From: Strigamia acuminata | Lineage: Eukaryota > Arthropoda > Chilopoda > Geophilomorpha > Linotaeniidae | Reading direction: 5' to 3' | Assembly: GCA_949358305.1 (NCBI GenBank) | Contig: OX442318.1 | Location: 2,838,501-2,902,500 of the forward strand | Length of the DNA stretch: 64,000 nucleotides | Program-made: the position numbers and the translations under genes | Notes under the pieces: model-generated | What the model saw: the letters and a program-made list of their open reading frames with translations, nothing else | What the model was told of the DNA's origin: nothing | Database searches by the model: none | Shown: piece after piece, positions 19,270-29,882 of the stretch | Layout: each line of letters begins with the position of its first letter | Numbering within the stretch: the first letter of the stretch is position 1

Positions 19270-19587
19270 ATGGATTGTGATCGGTGTGGTAATTATTCAC
19301 GTAGGTTGTCAGCGCGTGCTGATCCAATCGAAGTTCAATTTAATAGGGAAATGTATAATTACCACGGAGATGGTGAGGTTTGTACAAATTGCAAAGACAT
19401 AATGAGACAACATCAAAACTCTGGGTTAGACAGAGTTAATATAGCAAAATTTACGACGATGTTTCAGCTAGGTCTGAAATGTAAAAAGAATAATGCTGAA
19501 GATTATCTTGATCGCGTTCAGCGGCAAATCGACTATGGTAAGGTTACTGCCCGGAAATATTTAGACAACAAAAGAACCCAAAATTAA
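19270..19587 (+). CDS. Small zinc-ribbon-like protein, 105 aa, function unknown
   Basis: I do not recognise the family. It starts at an ATG in a good context and is intronless. Two CxxC pairs (CDRC near residue 3 and CTNC near residue 38) could bind one zinc ion. The C-terminal half is basic and likely helical. AATAAA signals follow about 50 bp after the stop (near 19638), which supports a real transcription unit. It lies within a stretch otherwise made of minus-strand gene relics, so it may be host-derived or a fragment of an unrecognised mobile element. Confidence 0.5.
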   Translation: MDCDRCGNYSRRLSARADPIEVQFNREMYNYHGDGEVCTNCKDIMRQHQNSGLDRVNIAKFTTMFQLGLKCKKNNAEDYLDRVQRQIDYGKVTARKYLDNKRTQN

Positions 19588-19746
19588 ATTACCAGTCTGC
19601 GCGTTTAATGTATTGTCATATTTGTTTAACTTTTGTTTAATAAAATAATAAAATTGGCACCCATATTATGATTGTAACGTAATCAACAACGATATGTAAT
19701 GATAATGAAGCAGATCTACCGGATTCGACAGCTGACCAAACAAAAT

Positions 19747-19993
19747 ATCAGGCAATATATTTTAAAATGTATTTTGGAATGTACTATCCAATGTATTTGA
19801 AAATATATTCCAAACACAATGTCTTTTGAAATGTATTTTGAAATGTATTTCATTTACAATATAATTTGAAATGTATTTAAAATATATTCAGAAATATATT
19901 TCAAAATGTACTACGATTATAAATACATTTCAAAATATATTGGCATACATTTCCGTACTTTTCAAAATATATTGCAATATATTTTGCGACCAT
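19747..19993. repeat. Degenerate AT-rich repeat of AAATGTATTTTG units
   Basis: Many copies of AAATGTATTTTG and AAAATATATTGC occur on both strands, with GCAATATATTTT near the left end and its inverse near the right. It looks like a foldback or MITE remnant. It supplies the last codons of the open frame beyond the LRR exon, which are therefore unlikely to be genuine. Confidence 0.6.
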
Positions 19994-20011
19994 ATGGGAA
20001 TCTATTTTCAC

Positions 20012-22028
20012 AAGATCCTCAATCGCAGACGGCCCCAGCAAATCGCAGTACACAATATCCAAACGTTTCAGTTTTTTCTTCGCCATCACCTGGGCGAACT
20101 CGCGTGCAATTTTATTACTAAATCCTTCGCATTGTACAAGAAACAGTTTCTCCAGGTTGGGACACATGCCCAAAACCTCGAACAAATATCCAGAAGAAAC
20201 ACAACTGTCCATGGGGTCCCTCAGGAGGAATTTCACCAAAGAAACAAAACACAAATCGCGCAAATTAACTCGATCAAACATATCGTTTTTCTCCTCAAAT
20301 TCCGCTTGCGTGTCTTCGTACAAATCCATGTTAACTCGCAAGGTGTTCAACTCCTTGAATTTCGTCAAACAATGCAGCATTTTTGGCGTAAAAACTAAAG
20401 GAGAGATTTCAATTTTGGAAACTTCAGGACACCTGAGCACGGCTATGTCCAGCTCTTCCTCGATGGCTTTGTCGGGAGACACGAAGCACAAATTCCTCAA
20501 TTGGAATTGCTGCGCGTCGTTTGTGGGCAGCGCTTTGAGCCACATGGAATGGTAGGATACCATATCTTCCACCAATTCCATCGTCTTCAATATCAAGCAG
20601 TAGCACTTCGCCGATATCTCGTGACTGTACAAATTGATCGTTCGCAAGGTTGTCCTGAGCAGAGAGTCTTCTCTGCACAGTGCTCTTACGAAACCGTCCG
20701 TGGTTTCACTGGCAATAAGCGTAACGAGCGGCAGCTGGGCGATGTACGTCGCCGCGTCGTCTTCAACAACACACTCGTAAATGCGTAGTTCTTGTAGATT
20801 GGGCATAATCTGGCACATTTGTTTGCACACACTGGCTGTGAGTGGACAGTTGCGAGGCAGTGTTAACTTTGTAACATTCTACGGAATGGGATACAATGAA
20901 AAGAATTAATTTGCACGCAAATATCATAAAAATATGCATTTTTAACATAAAAATAAAATTTTTGTCTGCAAATGCATTTTTCTGACACGAAATATTCACC
21001 TTTCTGCTTAAAAGGCGACTTCTGAATATTTAATATTCAGTTTTCTTTTTCTAATTTATTATTATTTGTCGTCTTAACAATAATTTATGTTTTAGTTTTC
21101 TTTTGATACTCATTTGTAATTTGTGGCCAGCAAGTTTAAGTAAAAATTTCAAATCAAAATTAGAACTTGAAAAATACATAAGGTTATTCTGCAATTTTCG
21201 TTAAAAAATGTAAGTTTTGCACTTGAAGATGCAATTTTTCCACCAGAAGATGCGCATTCCTGCCTGCAAATGCATTTTTTTTGCTCGTAAATGCACCTTT
21301 CTATTAATAAGACCATTTCTGAAAACATAATATTCAGACCATTTTATTAATAATGTAATAATTTGTCGCTTTTTGTCATTTTATTCTTCCCTCTAAGCAA
21401 TAATTTCAAGTCTCACCACTGTGTCGACTTACAAGTTAGTTCTCTTTCTCTACTCACCTCCAACTTGCGGCCACAAACTCGAAACAAAAAATCCAAATTA
21501 AAATTTGGACTCATATACCGCAACACTAGGTATCTCTGCTCTTTGTGTACAAACGGAGCAATGTCCCACGCCTCTGGCCGGCGAATACTTCCGTCCCAAA
21601 AACGTTGAATATTCTGCAGCATACCTCCACGAACATCACGAGCTAAATCAAAATTTTATTTTGATATTTACGAAATAAATGCACAAATCCGTGTGACACT
21701 CACGTAGTTTATCGAAATACGTGATTAATTGCAACGTATTTTCCATATGAACGTCGTCCATTACTTCGACGTTCCATTGCATAATACGATCGAAAATTGT
21801 TTGTGTCGCCATGTCCTTTAATGTCTTCATGTTCGATTCTTCCGATACGACCAAAATTCCAACATGGAATGCTAAATCTGTTAACAATAGTTACTGCAGC
21901 GACAAATAAACAAACCTCGAATTGTTAAACAAGTAATAAGCGCGCTCGAACTCATCCAAACTCAAACATTGTGCTTCGGCTAAGGCAAAACCAGAAACCA
22001 AACGAAACAGTAAAAAATGAACAACCAT
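20012..22028 (-). CDS. Leucine-rich-repeat-like protein gene, multi-exon
   Basis: The exons supported by sites and frame are exon 2 21877-21704, exon 3 21642-21458 and exon 4 20878-20012, joined by introns of 61 and 579 bp with GT-AG ends and matching phases (1 and 0). A tentative exon 1 (22028-21916) encodes a hydrophobic start resembling a signal peptide or membrane helix, but its end phase does not fit exon 2 by one base, so either a junction is wrong or the start is broken. Exon 4 (about 289 codons) has irregular leucine-rich segments such as LRNLCFVS, LNTLRVNM, LEKLFLVQC and LKRLDIVYC, like F-box or LRR adaptor proteins. The C-terminus is not resolved: the frame runs on to 19901 through AT-rich repeat, or a donor at 20011 is used. 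The specific function is unknown; a role in protein binding is inferred from the LRR pattern. Confidence 0.65.
20925..21320. repeat. Intron 3 of the LRR-like gene with AAATGCATTTTT repeats and an exon 3 relic
   Basis: The intron holds scattered AAATGCATTTTT-like motifs and, at 21092-21170 on the minus strand, another degenerate copy of the exon 3 end (translation like FDLKFLLKLAGHKL). Together with 18560-18640 this makes three copies of that exon end. Confidence 0.5.
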
Positions 22029-22063
22029 TGTGTACAATCTTGTGGTCCACAAGATTGTACACA
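22029..22063. repeat. Perfect 17-bp hairpin with 1-base loop next to the candidate start codon
   Basis: The arm TGTGTACAATCTTGTGG (22029-22045) pairs perfectly with 22047-22063. On the minus strand the stem ends directly before the ATG of the tentative exon 1 of the LRR-like gene. Confidence 0.85.
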
Positions 22064-22139
22064 GCAGTTGGAAAAGGAATACGCTTTAAGAAGAAAAAAT
22101 TTCTGTTTAGCTTAAAAAAAATGAAATTATTATTTATTT

Positions 22140-23092
22140 TGTCATGAACCGGTTGTTTTAGATTATCAAAACCGCGTTTGAAAGACGCGCCAGTACGACT
22201 TGGGGAGAGCCTGGTCCCGAATAAGGGCCCGGGCATCGATAAGCAACCTGGAGGGTGGCGGCAAGCTTATCCCCTCACTCAATCATTTACACAAATTTTA
22301 GCCGGGTTTGTTGGAATCGTAAAATAGAAGAAATACTGCACTCGCGATTACGAGGCTAATGCTAAGTTTGGATGGGACTCCTAATGGCGGAGCGGCCAAA
22401 CTGAGCAAACGCGCACTAATCGCGCGCAAAAGACAAAATAATAACTCATCGGCCAAATAAATCAAATCTCAAATCCTTCGACGAGTCTCAGCGGCATAAA
22501 ATCACAATGAAAACAAAAGGTCTACGAAAGGAAAGGTAATCAAAGATGAAACGCGGAATTAAGCACGCGAAATGACAATGAAAGAACTCAAACGTGCATA
22601 ATCTAATAGCATGGAGTCACGCTGTGAGTTAACACAGGGAAAAGATCGCTAAATGCCAATGGCTAGTTAAAGCTCTTACAGGACTCATGGGCTTACACCT
22701 TCTGATCAGATCTGGCTTGTGTCAGCCCTGAGGTGGATCCATCACAGAAAATGAGGGGAAGCCAATGAGGTAATAATCACATGAGCCAATCTAGCGCGTT
22801 CGTGAATAATTATCACGATGACTAAGATGCGTGTGACCAAACATTTAAATCAGCTTGGCTAAACTAAAGGAAATTAGGAGGGAACACTGAATATTACACA
22901 ACTTAGACTAGTCTGATGTGGCAGAATTGAGCCACACCAGACCAAGTCAAGGGATAAACATGAATAGGAAATGAAGACAAGATAGGACAAATTATATTAG
23001 GTTTAAAGATTTATTAATGAACACAAATCAAACAATGATAGGAACACAACAATTTGGTTGGGAAACAAAGCGCGTAAATACGGGCCGTGACA
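22140..23092 (-). mobile_element. Probable solo LTR, 953 bp
   Basis: It has TGTCA and TGACA termini, flanked by ATTT on both sides (22136-22139 and 23093-23096), the size expected for some Ty3/gypsy duplications, though the flanks are low in complexity. AATAAA reads on the minus strand near 23012. It contains no ORF of note and no internal region. Its GC content is higher than that of its surroundings. Confidence 0.55.
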
Positions 23093-23787
23093 ATTTTTTT
23101 AGTGTATAATTAACAATAATTTTTCTGATGCAGTAGCTACTATTTCTGTTGTGTTTAGAAAAGACTGGATTCCCGTGGATGAATAGATATGAGAGGTTTT
23201 ATTCGCACACGATATGAAGCGCACGCCGTCTCATGAACAACGAGTGACCGGAAGTTCGTTCACGTCACGTCATTGGTCACAAGCGTGAAAAATACACCCA
23301 ACTCCCCCTAGTGGTAGGAGACCCTCATTCGGGATTTCAGGCACATTTGACCTGGTGACACACAATAATAACAATTTCAAATTCCATAAACTGCATCGTC
23401 GACTTTAAAATAACTTTAACAGAGTGGTTAAACCTACAGAATTTCTCTGGAAATAACACACACATATTTCCAGAGAATTACTCTGGAATTAGCGCTTGCC
23501 TAATTTTAAAGTCAATAATTATCAACGATTTTCCACGTAATTATCTAAATTGAAAATCCTGAATGTATAATTTAATTTGAGGAATTGCAGGTGTGCATTA
23601 TCGATCAACTTAAACGAAAAACTGTAATTTATACCATAAATATTTTTTTTATATTTTTAATACACTTCCGTGTCATTGCAACATTATATTTGCCAAGTTT
23701 CGTATCACGCATATTTCTGTTTAGCAGAAATCCAAAAATGTAAGTTTAGCTCAGCATCAATTAATAATAATAATGGTTTAGAGTGTC
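23093..23787 (+). promoter_or_regulatory. Upstream region of the fused channel gene
   Basis: This presumably contains the promoter and 5' UTR. A small foldback (23401-23513: GACTTTAAAAT pairs with ATTTTAAAGTC, and inside it TTCTCTGGAAATA pairs with TATTTCCAGAGAA) lies in it. No clear TATA box can be assigned. Confidence 0.35.
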
Positions 23788-25660
23788 ATGGCTAATCAAA
23801 TCCGAAAAAGAATTCGCACAATAGTAAAACATTTAATAGCAGAAGAAGACCGAAGAAGAGCATTTCCTCAAGAATTTTACCCAATGATCGATAAGAAACG
23901 CAATATTCTATTTCGTGTTTTTTGGACTCTTCTTGTCGTCATCTGCATTCTCATTTATTCGTACCAAATGTACGACCGCATATCCTACTATCTCTCCTGC
24001 CCAAAAGCTCTCGATGTCGCTGAAAAGAAGCTGGAAGAATTCACGATTCCTGATACACACGTGTGTGTGCCACTAAACAAGTATGTGAAGGACTACTACA
24101 ACTCGCAAGATATCCCTATATTTGACAAGGATGCTGTTAAACCTTTGGATTCACTAATACCAAAACCTGATGTTGATCTCACAAAAATGTGGAATTTGAA
24201 CTACAGTTTCCAAGTTATTCAGAGGGTATTTGCAATTGACGAGACACATAATCGCAAAGTAATATATCGAGATGCATAAACATTTTAATTTTTTTTTTAC
24301 TATTTACATTATTAATACATGCATTCATTCCATTATAATTCCAGAAACATGTTGATTTGAATCAAACTCTCACACAAGAATTAAATCCAAGGGGTACATG
24401 TACCAGAGTAGAGGGTCATTTCTCTAAATTAATTATAACTGTTTCAAAAGAAGTTAATTTAATATTTCAATTACAGTTGGAAGAACACTGTATGACTCTG
24501 AAATATACACAAGAGTAGGCTACGATTTAAAAATACCAGAGTTGAAACCAGCAATATCCCTAACACTAGTAAACACTGTACATAAGTATACATGTGTCAC
24601 TTGAGATTAATGTTTAACCAATTATGCTAATCAGTTTGCTCATGTTTGCTAGTCATTGATGTATAAAACGTTCAAATAAGACTCTTAATGTTCTTAATCT
24701 TAGATAGCACTGAAGTTCCCTTTAGATTTCCAATATGGATATGGCATTGGTTCAGCAACAAATAGCAAAGTTGGATTTCGTTTCAAAGAGGTGAGTAAGT
24801 GAGTCCTAGATGGCAGTGATTAAAAAATAAAATAATTTTAAATGGAGAATATGACAACAAAAGTGATGTCATTGTGCATACAATAAGCAAATGATTCAAA
24901 TCTAACAATTTGCTGTCATAGTAAGCTGAATTTGCTAAGTTTGATTTTGAAAAAAAATTTGGAGCATAATTTAACTGAATTTGTTGCCGATATCTTGGAT
25001 ATCTTGGATATCTTGGATACAAGGCACCATCAAGCAATCGTATTTCATTAACTAGATTTTTGTTTCAGCATCATTTAATAAGCACACCAGATGCTCCCTG
25101 TGTGCCAATGCAGAATTACGTAGAATGCGGAACAAAATGTACTAAAACAATATTAAAGAAAAACCCGTGTTGGTAACAATATATCATTTAGGATTAACTG
25201 CATGTTGCACAGATCGCCAATTTAAGAAAAAATACTTTTTATCATTAAACAGGTTACCATACAGGCCACGTCTTTCCAAAGGACATCACCTAGAGCTCTG
25301 CAATAATTCTATAGCTACTTTGAAAATGTACAAGAAAAACTCATATGATATAATGGCACCGACCCCTGAAGTCGACTGTAACTGTACTAGGAGCTGTGGA
25401 AGTGTACTGGTTGATTCCGTGTTTCAATTAGAGCCTAGTAACAACAACACAAGTACTAACTCTATGTACTTACTCGATGATCAAGTGACTATTTTTAAAG
25501 AACGATTAATTTACGATCTCATCAGTCTGCTCTCTGACTTTGGTGGGAATCTTGGACTTTGGTTAGGACTTTCTTCACTTTCTACCATGGACTTAGTTTT
25601 GGTTATTTCAAAGTGGAGTACAGCGAAGCCTACAAATCACAAACATCGCATGACCAGAAA
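23788..25660 (+). other. Unit A of the fused DEG/ENaC gene
   Basis: The N-terminal cytoplasmic tail and TM1 lie in exon 1. After TM1 the usual FPxxTIC-type motif is replaced by FTIPDTHVC. The ectodomain ends with a CNC...C pattern before a hydrophilic stretch and TM2 (LLSDFGGNLGLWLGLS). The degenerin GxS filter is kept as GLS. The cytoplasmic end is rich in Lys, Arg and Thr and runs without a stop into unit B. Confidence 0.8.
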
Positions 25661-27844
25661 AATGGAAACCAAATTACAAACTATTCAAACACGAAAATGG
25701 CAAACATCAAAATCAATTATGGCTTACCTACAGCCACTGGTTTATCTTTGTTTGTTTGCATTCAGTGGGTTTGTAGTCCAACAAAAAATTCAACTGTATT
25801 TGAACAAACCCATGCAAACAATTGTAACAATTAAAGAGGAAGCAGATATAATTTTTCCGAACATCATCATCTGTGCTGGATCGCATAGTAGAAAACTAAT
25901 AAAACAGAAAATCAAATACTTCAAAGAACAGAATCAAAATAATGCACAATGCAATGTAGACTTATTGGATCTCGTCAACTGGAAAGGATTAAATGTAACC
26001 AGACTATGGGAAATTGCCTATGTTGAACCAATAAACCCATATGTGATCGAACTGAATGTAAGTAGTTTCAGTATACAGCACTTGAGATTTTATTAGACTA
26101 GGTGCGTTCAATTTCAAAACGTGAAAAACCGATTACAAAAACTTGATTATAAAATTGGTTTTTAACTTTGAACAAGTTAAAAACCGATTCTAAAATCAAG
26201 TGTTTGATTATCTTGAGCATGCGCAGTTATGACTTAAGTGTTCTAGAATCAAGTTCTCTTGATCCCAGAACTAGTTCTGAACAGAAAAAATTTAGTTTAT
26301 TTAAATTAATATTATTATTATTTATTCATTTAAGAACGGGAAATCGGCCAAACATTGGCCGCATTCGATCGCACTATTGCGGCCGAACATCGGCCACATT
26401 CGATCCAACAAATGCAACCGAACATCGGCCGCACTCAATCGCACAAATGCGGCCGGACATCGGCCGCATTTTATCTTTCTTTAATGCATAATAATGATAA
26501 AAATAAATTAAACAAACTTACTTTTTGTAATGTGCTCCAACCGCCGATCTATTTGATTTTAAAATGGCTGCCAGAAAAACAAGTTGAAATCGGGTCGAAA
26601 TCCAAAGAATCCACCCTACACGTGGATTATGAGAACCAATTTTTCAAAAATCCTATTCTAAAAAATATGACGCGTTTTGCATCATTTCCGCCAGGAAAAA
26701 TCGAAAGAATCGGATTATCAATTTGAAATTGAACGCGCCTAATGTGAAGTCCACATTTTGCAGAATCCATTTCCCGGAGATCTACTTGATGTTCGATCGT
26801 ATACTCCATTTGCAAGTCCAATCGGTACTTGTGTTAAACACTCATTTGGTAATTATTGTCTGTTCTATAGCAATAAAAACAGGAATTAAACAACTTTGCA
26901 TTAGGTCCTATAAAGTATCAATTTTTCACAATGTTTATTGAATCGGTCTTAGAAGTGACAAAAGCTTCGTGCAAACCGGATTTTACAGACGTAAGTTCAA
27001 AGTATGCATTAAGTTAGGAGTAGACGATGTAAACAAATGGCAAACTCTTGTACATATTTTTGAAATCCTAATAAATATAGGTTTTTATCACTCTTATCGA
27101 AGATCCCAATTTTACATACGATTGTCATGCTCCCTTACCATCTTCATTGACAACTACAGTTATGATGACCAGACAAAACGTAAGTATATCATAATCCTGT
27201 AAATACCAATTTGTTGTTGTTATAAACTTGATATTGATATTGATAACCAGATACATTACCTCAACACCAAAAGCAAACGTTGCAATTCAAATGTGACAGA
27301 ATTTTACAACTGTAAAAGTCAGTGTTTTGACAATAAGATGAAGAGCAAACAATTGTGCAGGTAAGACAGTAGGGTAGCGATGCAATGGGATCAACAACTC
27401 CCACTATATTTTAATTTCTTTACTTATTCATCTAATAGCATGCCATTTGCAATTAAGAAAAACGTCACTTTCTGCAACTCTTCAGCAACGGCCAAAGATG
27501 TGCGAACATTGTACTATGATGTACGCACAAGAACAGACGTTGAAAAAGAATGTTTGTGCTACCGGCCCTGTACACAATCAATCTACAAGATAAATGAATT
27601 CAGTTTTGCACCAGTGGCACCCAATGTATCAACTTTCAATTTTGCTTTTCCATCGAATAAGATAGAAACTATTGTTGAAGAATTTAAGTATTCATTTATT
27701 GCGTTGGTTTCTGACATTGCAAACATTTTTGGCCTCACACTGGGTCTCTCTGTGTTACAAGCAATACATTTTTCATGTAATTGTGCAGTTGTATTTACTA
27801 AATTTACCAATAAGCTTTATGCTGGGTTCGACAAAATCCCTTAG
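23788..27844 (+). CDS. Tandem-fused DEG/ENaC channel, two subunits in one 804-aa frame
   Basis: DEG/ENaC proteins form trimeric sodium channels at the plasma membrane. The proposed exons are 23788-24258, 24345-24414, 24477-24568, 24704-24790, 25069-25172, 25253-26057, 26764-26848, 26905-26990, 27081-27179, 27251-27360 and 27439-27844. They sum to 2415 nt, in frame, with one stop. All introns are GT-AG; the weakest site is the donor at 24415 (GTCATT). Unit A has TM1 at residues 41-60, a cysteine-rich ectodomain and TM2 at about 363-393 with GLS at 380-382. A roughly 36-residue basic linker leads into unit B: TM1 about 431-452, FPNIIIC at 476-482, ectodomain, then TM2 about 756-790 with GLS at 772-774. 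Exon 6 encodes TM2 of A and TM1 of B without interruption. Intron phases 0,1,0,0,2 are the same in both units, so the gene arose by internal duplication. Splicing is inferred from sequence. Two transcripts ending or starting inside exon 6 remain possible. Confidence 0.85.
26101..26739. mobile_element. MITE in an intron of the channel gene, 639 bp
   Basis: The ends are GGTGCGTTCAATTTCAAA and the inverse with one mismatch, flanked by TA (26099-26100 and 26740-26741). It has no coding capacity. The right end lies only about 24 bp before the acceptor of the next exon. The termini resemble those of the foldback at 29715-29882. Confidence 0.78.
26350..26475 (+). repeat. 35-bp tandem repeat, about 3.5 copies, inside the MITE
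   Basis: The units share ACATCGGCCGCATTCGATC and AAATGCGGCCG segments with single-base differences. They are GC-rich compared with the surrounding intron. Confidence 0.75.
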
Positions 27845-29550
27845 AAATCTTTGACACCTGACTTCGAAAACTATTTTATACAATTTCCCACTTGACTTAA
27901 GAGTTGTTGGAAACAACATTTGGTGCCAATAGCCGGAACTTTGTGAAAAATAACCACAGAATCGTAAGAAAATGGCTGATTTGGAGAAGAATCATAGACA
28001 AAGAAAGCCAGCGAGGACGAACATTCGAAATATTTATTAATTATAAGAAATTCTAAATCTTAATACTATCGATTAAACTACTTATAATCCAACCTCATTA
28101 AACTTTTACTGTTGGTTGCATTCATTTATGACATTTGAAACACTTTTAGTCTCACAATCGGTGTCTATCTGTCCTTTAATCCGCACATTTCTTGTGTACT
28201 TCATATTTTAAATTGTAAAATTATTAAGACATGAAAAATAAAGTTGATAACACAAAAATAAATGTATTTGTAATTTATCTTTCGGCTATGAAAATTCCGA
28301 AGGCGGAAATTGATTTTTCGGCTCATTTCGTATCAATTCAGCATATTTTTCGAGAAAAAATTTTAGCATCAAAATACCAGCATTCAGAATTCAGATCACC
28401 TTGATCCCAAGATTTCGGTACGGTACCATAAAATTGTCGGGAATAACAGCATTGGATACAGTGGTCCAAAACTCAGTTTTCCGTTAATAACTGCAGTGAA
28501 AACATTTGTAACTTCATCTTATTCGTCTCTACCCTGAAAGATGAATTTGAAAGTCATTTTTCCTACTTTTAAAAAAATAAAATAAAAATAAAATAATTAG
28601 ATTATTTAATTGGAAATAAATTTTCCAGCCCAATTTAGTGCGGTCAATCTCGATTTAAAACAAATTAAATTTGCTGAAATTAAACGAAACAAAACAAAAA
28701 CGAAAATTTGAAGGTTGGAAAATATGATTTTCCAACCCGAGAGACGCAGATATACGATAGGGAATATAAAATTTACCTAGCCGAATTCATCTTCTCGGTT
28801 TTTCCATTGAAGGATTGTGAATGGAAATCTTCGTTTTCTACGAAAATTGAAATTATTTCGCGAAGAAGCAAGAAATAAACTTCGTCCAAGCGGCCATTTT
28901 AGCCGAGCAGCGTCTGGCGTCAAAATGTCTCACTACTTAAAATTTAGAAAGAAAATATGTAAAACAAATTAATACTTGTTAAAATCATGTTTAAACTAGT
29001 TGAGAAATCAATAAAATACAAAATGTTCAAACCACAAACTATACTATAGATCTTTGTAATATCTAGTACTATATCATACGACCATAAATAAATTTTATAA
29101 ATTCCACCGTTAGATGTCGCCGCAAAATAAAAATTAGGAACAAAAATTAATCTTCAAACTTTGAAAGAAAGACCTCTATTGCATTTAATTAATGCATACG
29201 GTACTTGGTGGTAAACAAGCAGCCTGCATGTGCATCCTGTGGACCCTTGGCCGGAAGTTGAAGCCGGATCCAGCAAATTGCCCAGCAAAGTTCCAAGGAC
29301 GGAAGTTGTTAATATCTGCAATTATAATAAAATTCAATAGCTATAATTTTGCATTTTTATTGGCAATAAACTGCTGTTTCCATTCCTGTAATAGCAACAG
29401 AAAAACATAAATTTTATATGCGCGAAAACAAACAACCTTTTCACAGAAAAGAAACTGTTAACAATCCTTTATGGTTACGCTGACGATCAGATGAGTTTGT
29501 GAACTTTCCTTCCTCAACTTGATTTTGGATGTTGCAAAATGAGTCAATCA
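27845..29550. other. Intergenic, with a polyA signal for the channel gene
   Basis: The first AATAAA after the channel stop is at 28237-28242, about 390 bp downstream. The rest is AT-rich sequence in which I see no gene, tRNA or element end. Short ORFs such as 29192-29410 have no recognisable content. Confidence 0.4.
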
Positions 29551-29714
29551 CAACTTTTTTCGAAATCGCAACCCGACTTCAAACACCCATAAAAAGAGAA
29601 CCATACACAGGAAACTTCCCAAACTTTTTTTGGCACTTCCTTGACTCACCCCTAAGACACTCACCAAGTTTCAGCACCTCGCACCTTCTGATACTTGAGT
29701 AACATACTCCCAAA

Positions 29715-29882
29715 CACTAGGTGCATTCAATAAGTCTAAAACGTATGCAAAACTCGTTTCGTGTTTGCACATGACGTCATCCCCATTGAATAACATGTTA
29801 TTCAATGGGAATGGGAATGACGTCACGTACAAACACGAAACGAGTTTTGCATACGTTTTAGACTTATTGAATGCACCTAGTG
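29715..29882. mobile_element. Near-perfect foldback MITE inside the first satellite monomers
   Basis: A 168-bp palindrome: CACTAGGTGCATTCAATAAG at the left is inverted at the right, with a small asymmetric centre. The satellite sequence resumes on both sides. The terminal GGTGCATTCAAT resembles the ends of the MITE in the channel gene intron. Confidence 0.85.

Larger units (their letters stand above)
25690..27844 (+). other. Unit B of the fused DEG/ENaC gene
   Basis: It begins inside exon 6 with a short cytoplasmic segment and TM1, followed by the canonical FPNIIIC. The ectodomain has the family's CLCYRPC motif in the last exon, then TM2 (DIANIFGLTLGLSVL) and a short tail ending at TAG-like stop 27842-27844. 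Its first intron (26058-26763) has been enlarged by a MITE. Confidence 0.82.

Noticed and set aside
26058-26763. ORFs at 26168-26491 and 26355-26726 as exons
   Set aside because: They lie within a MITE with clear ends and target duplication; the channel frame continues properly from 26764.
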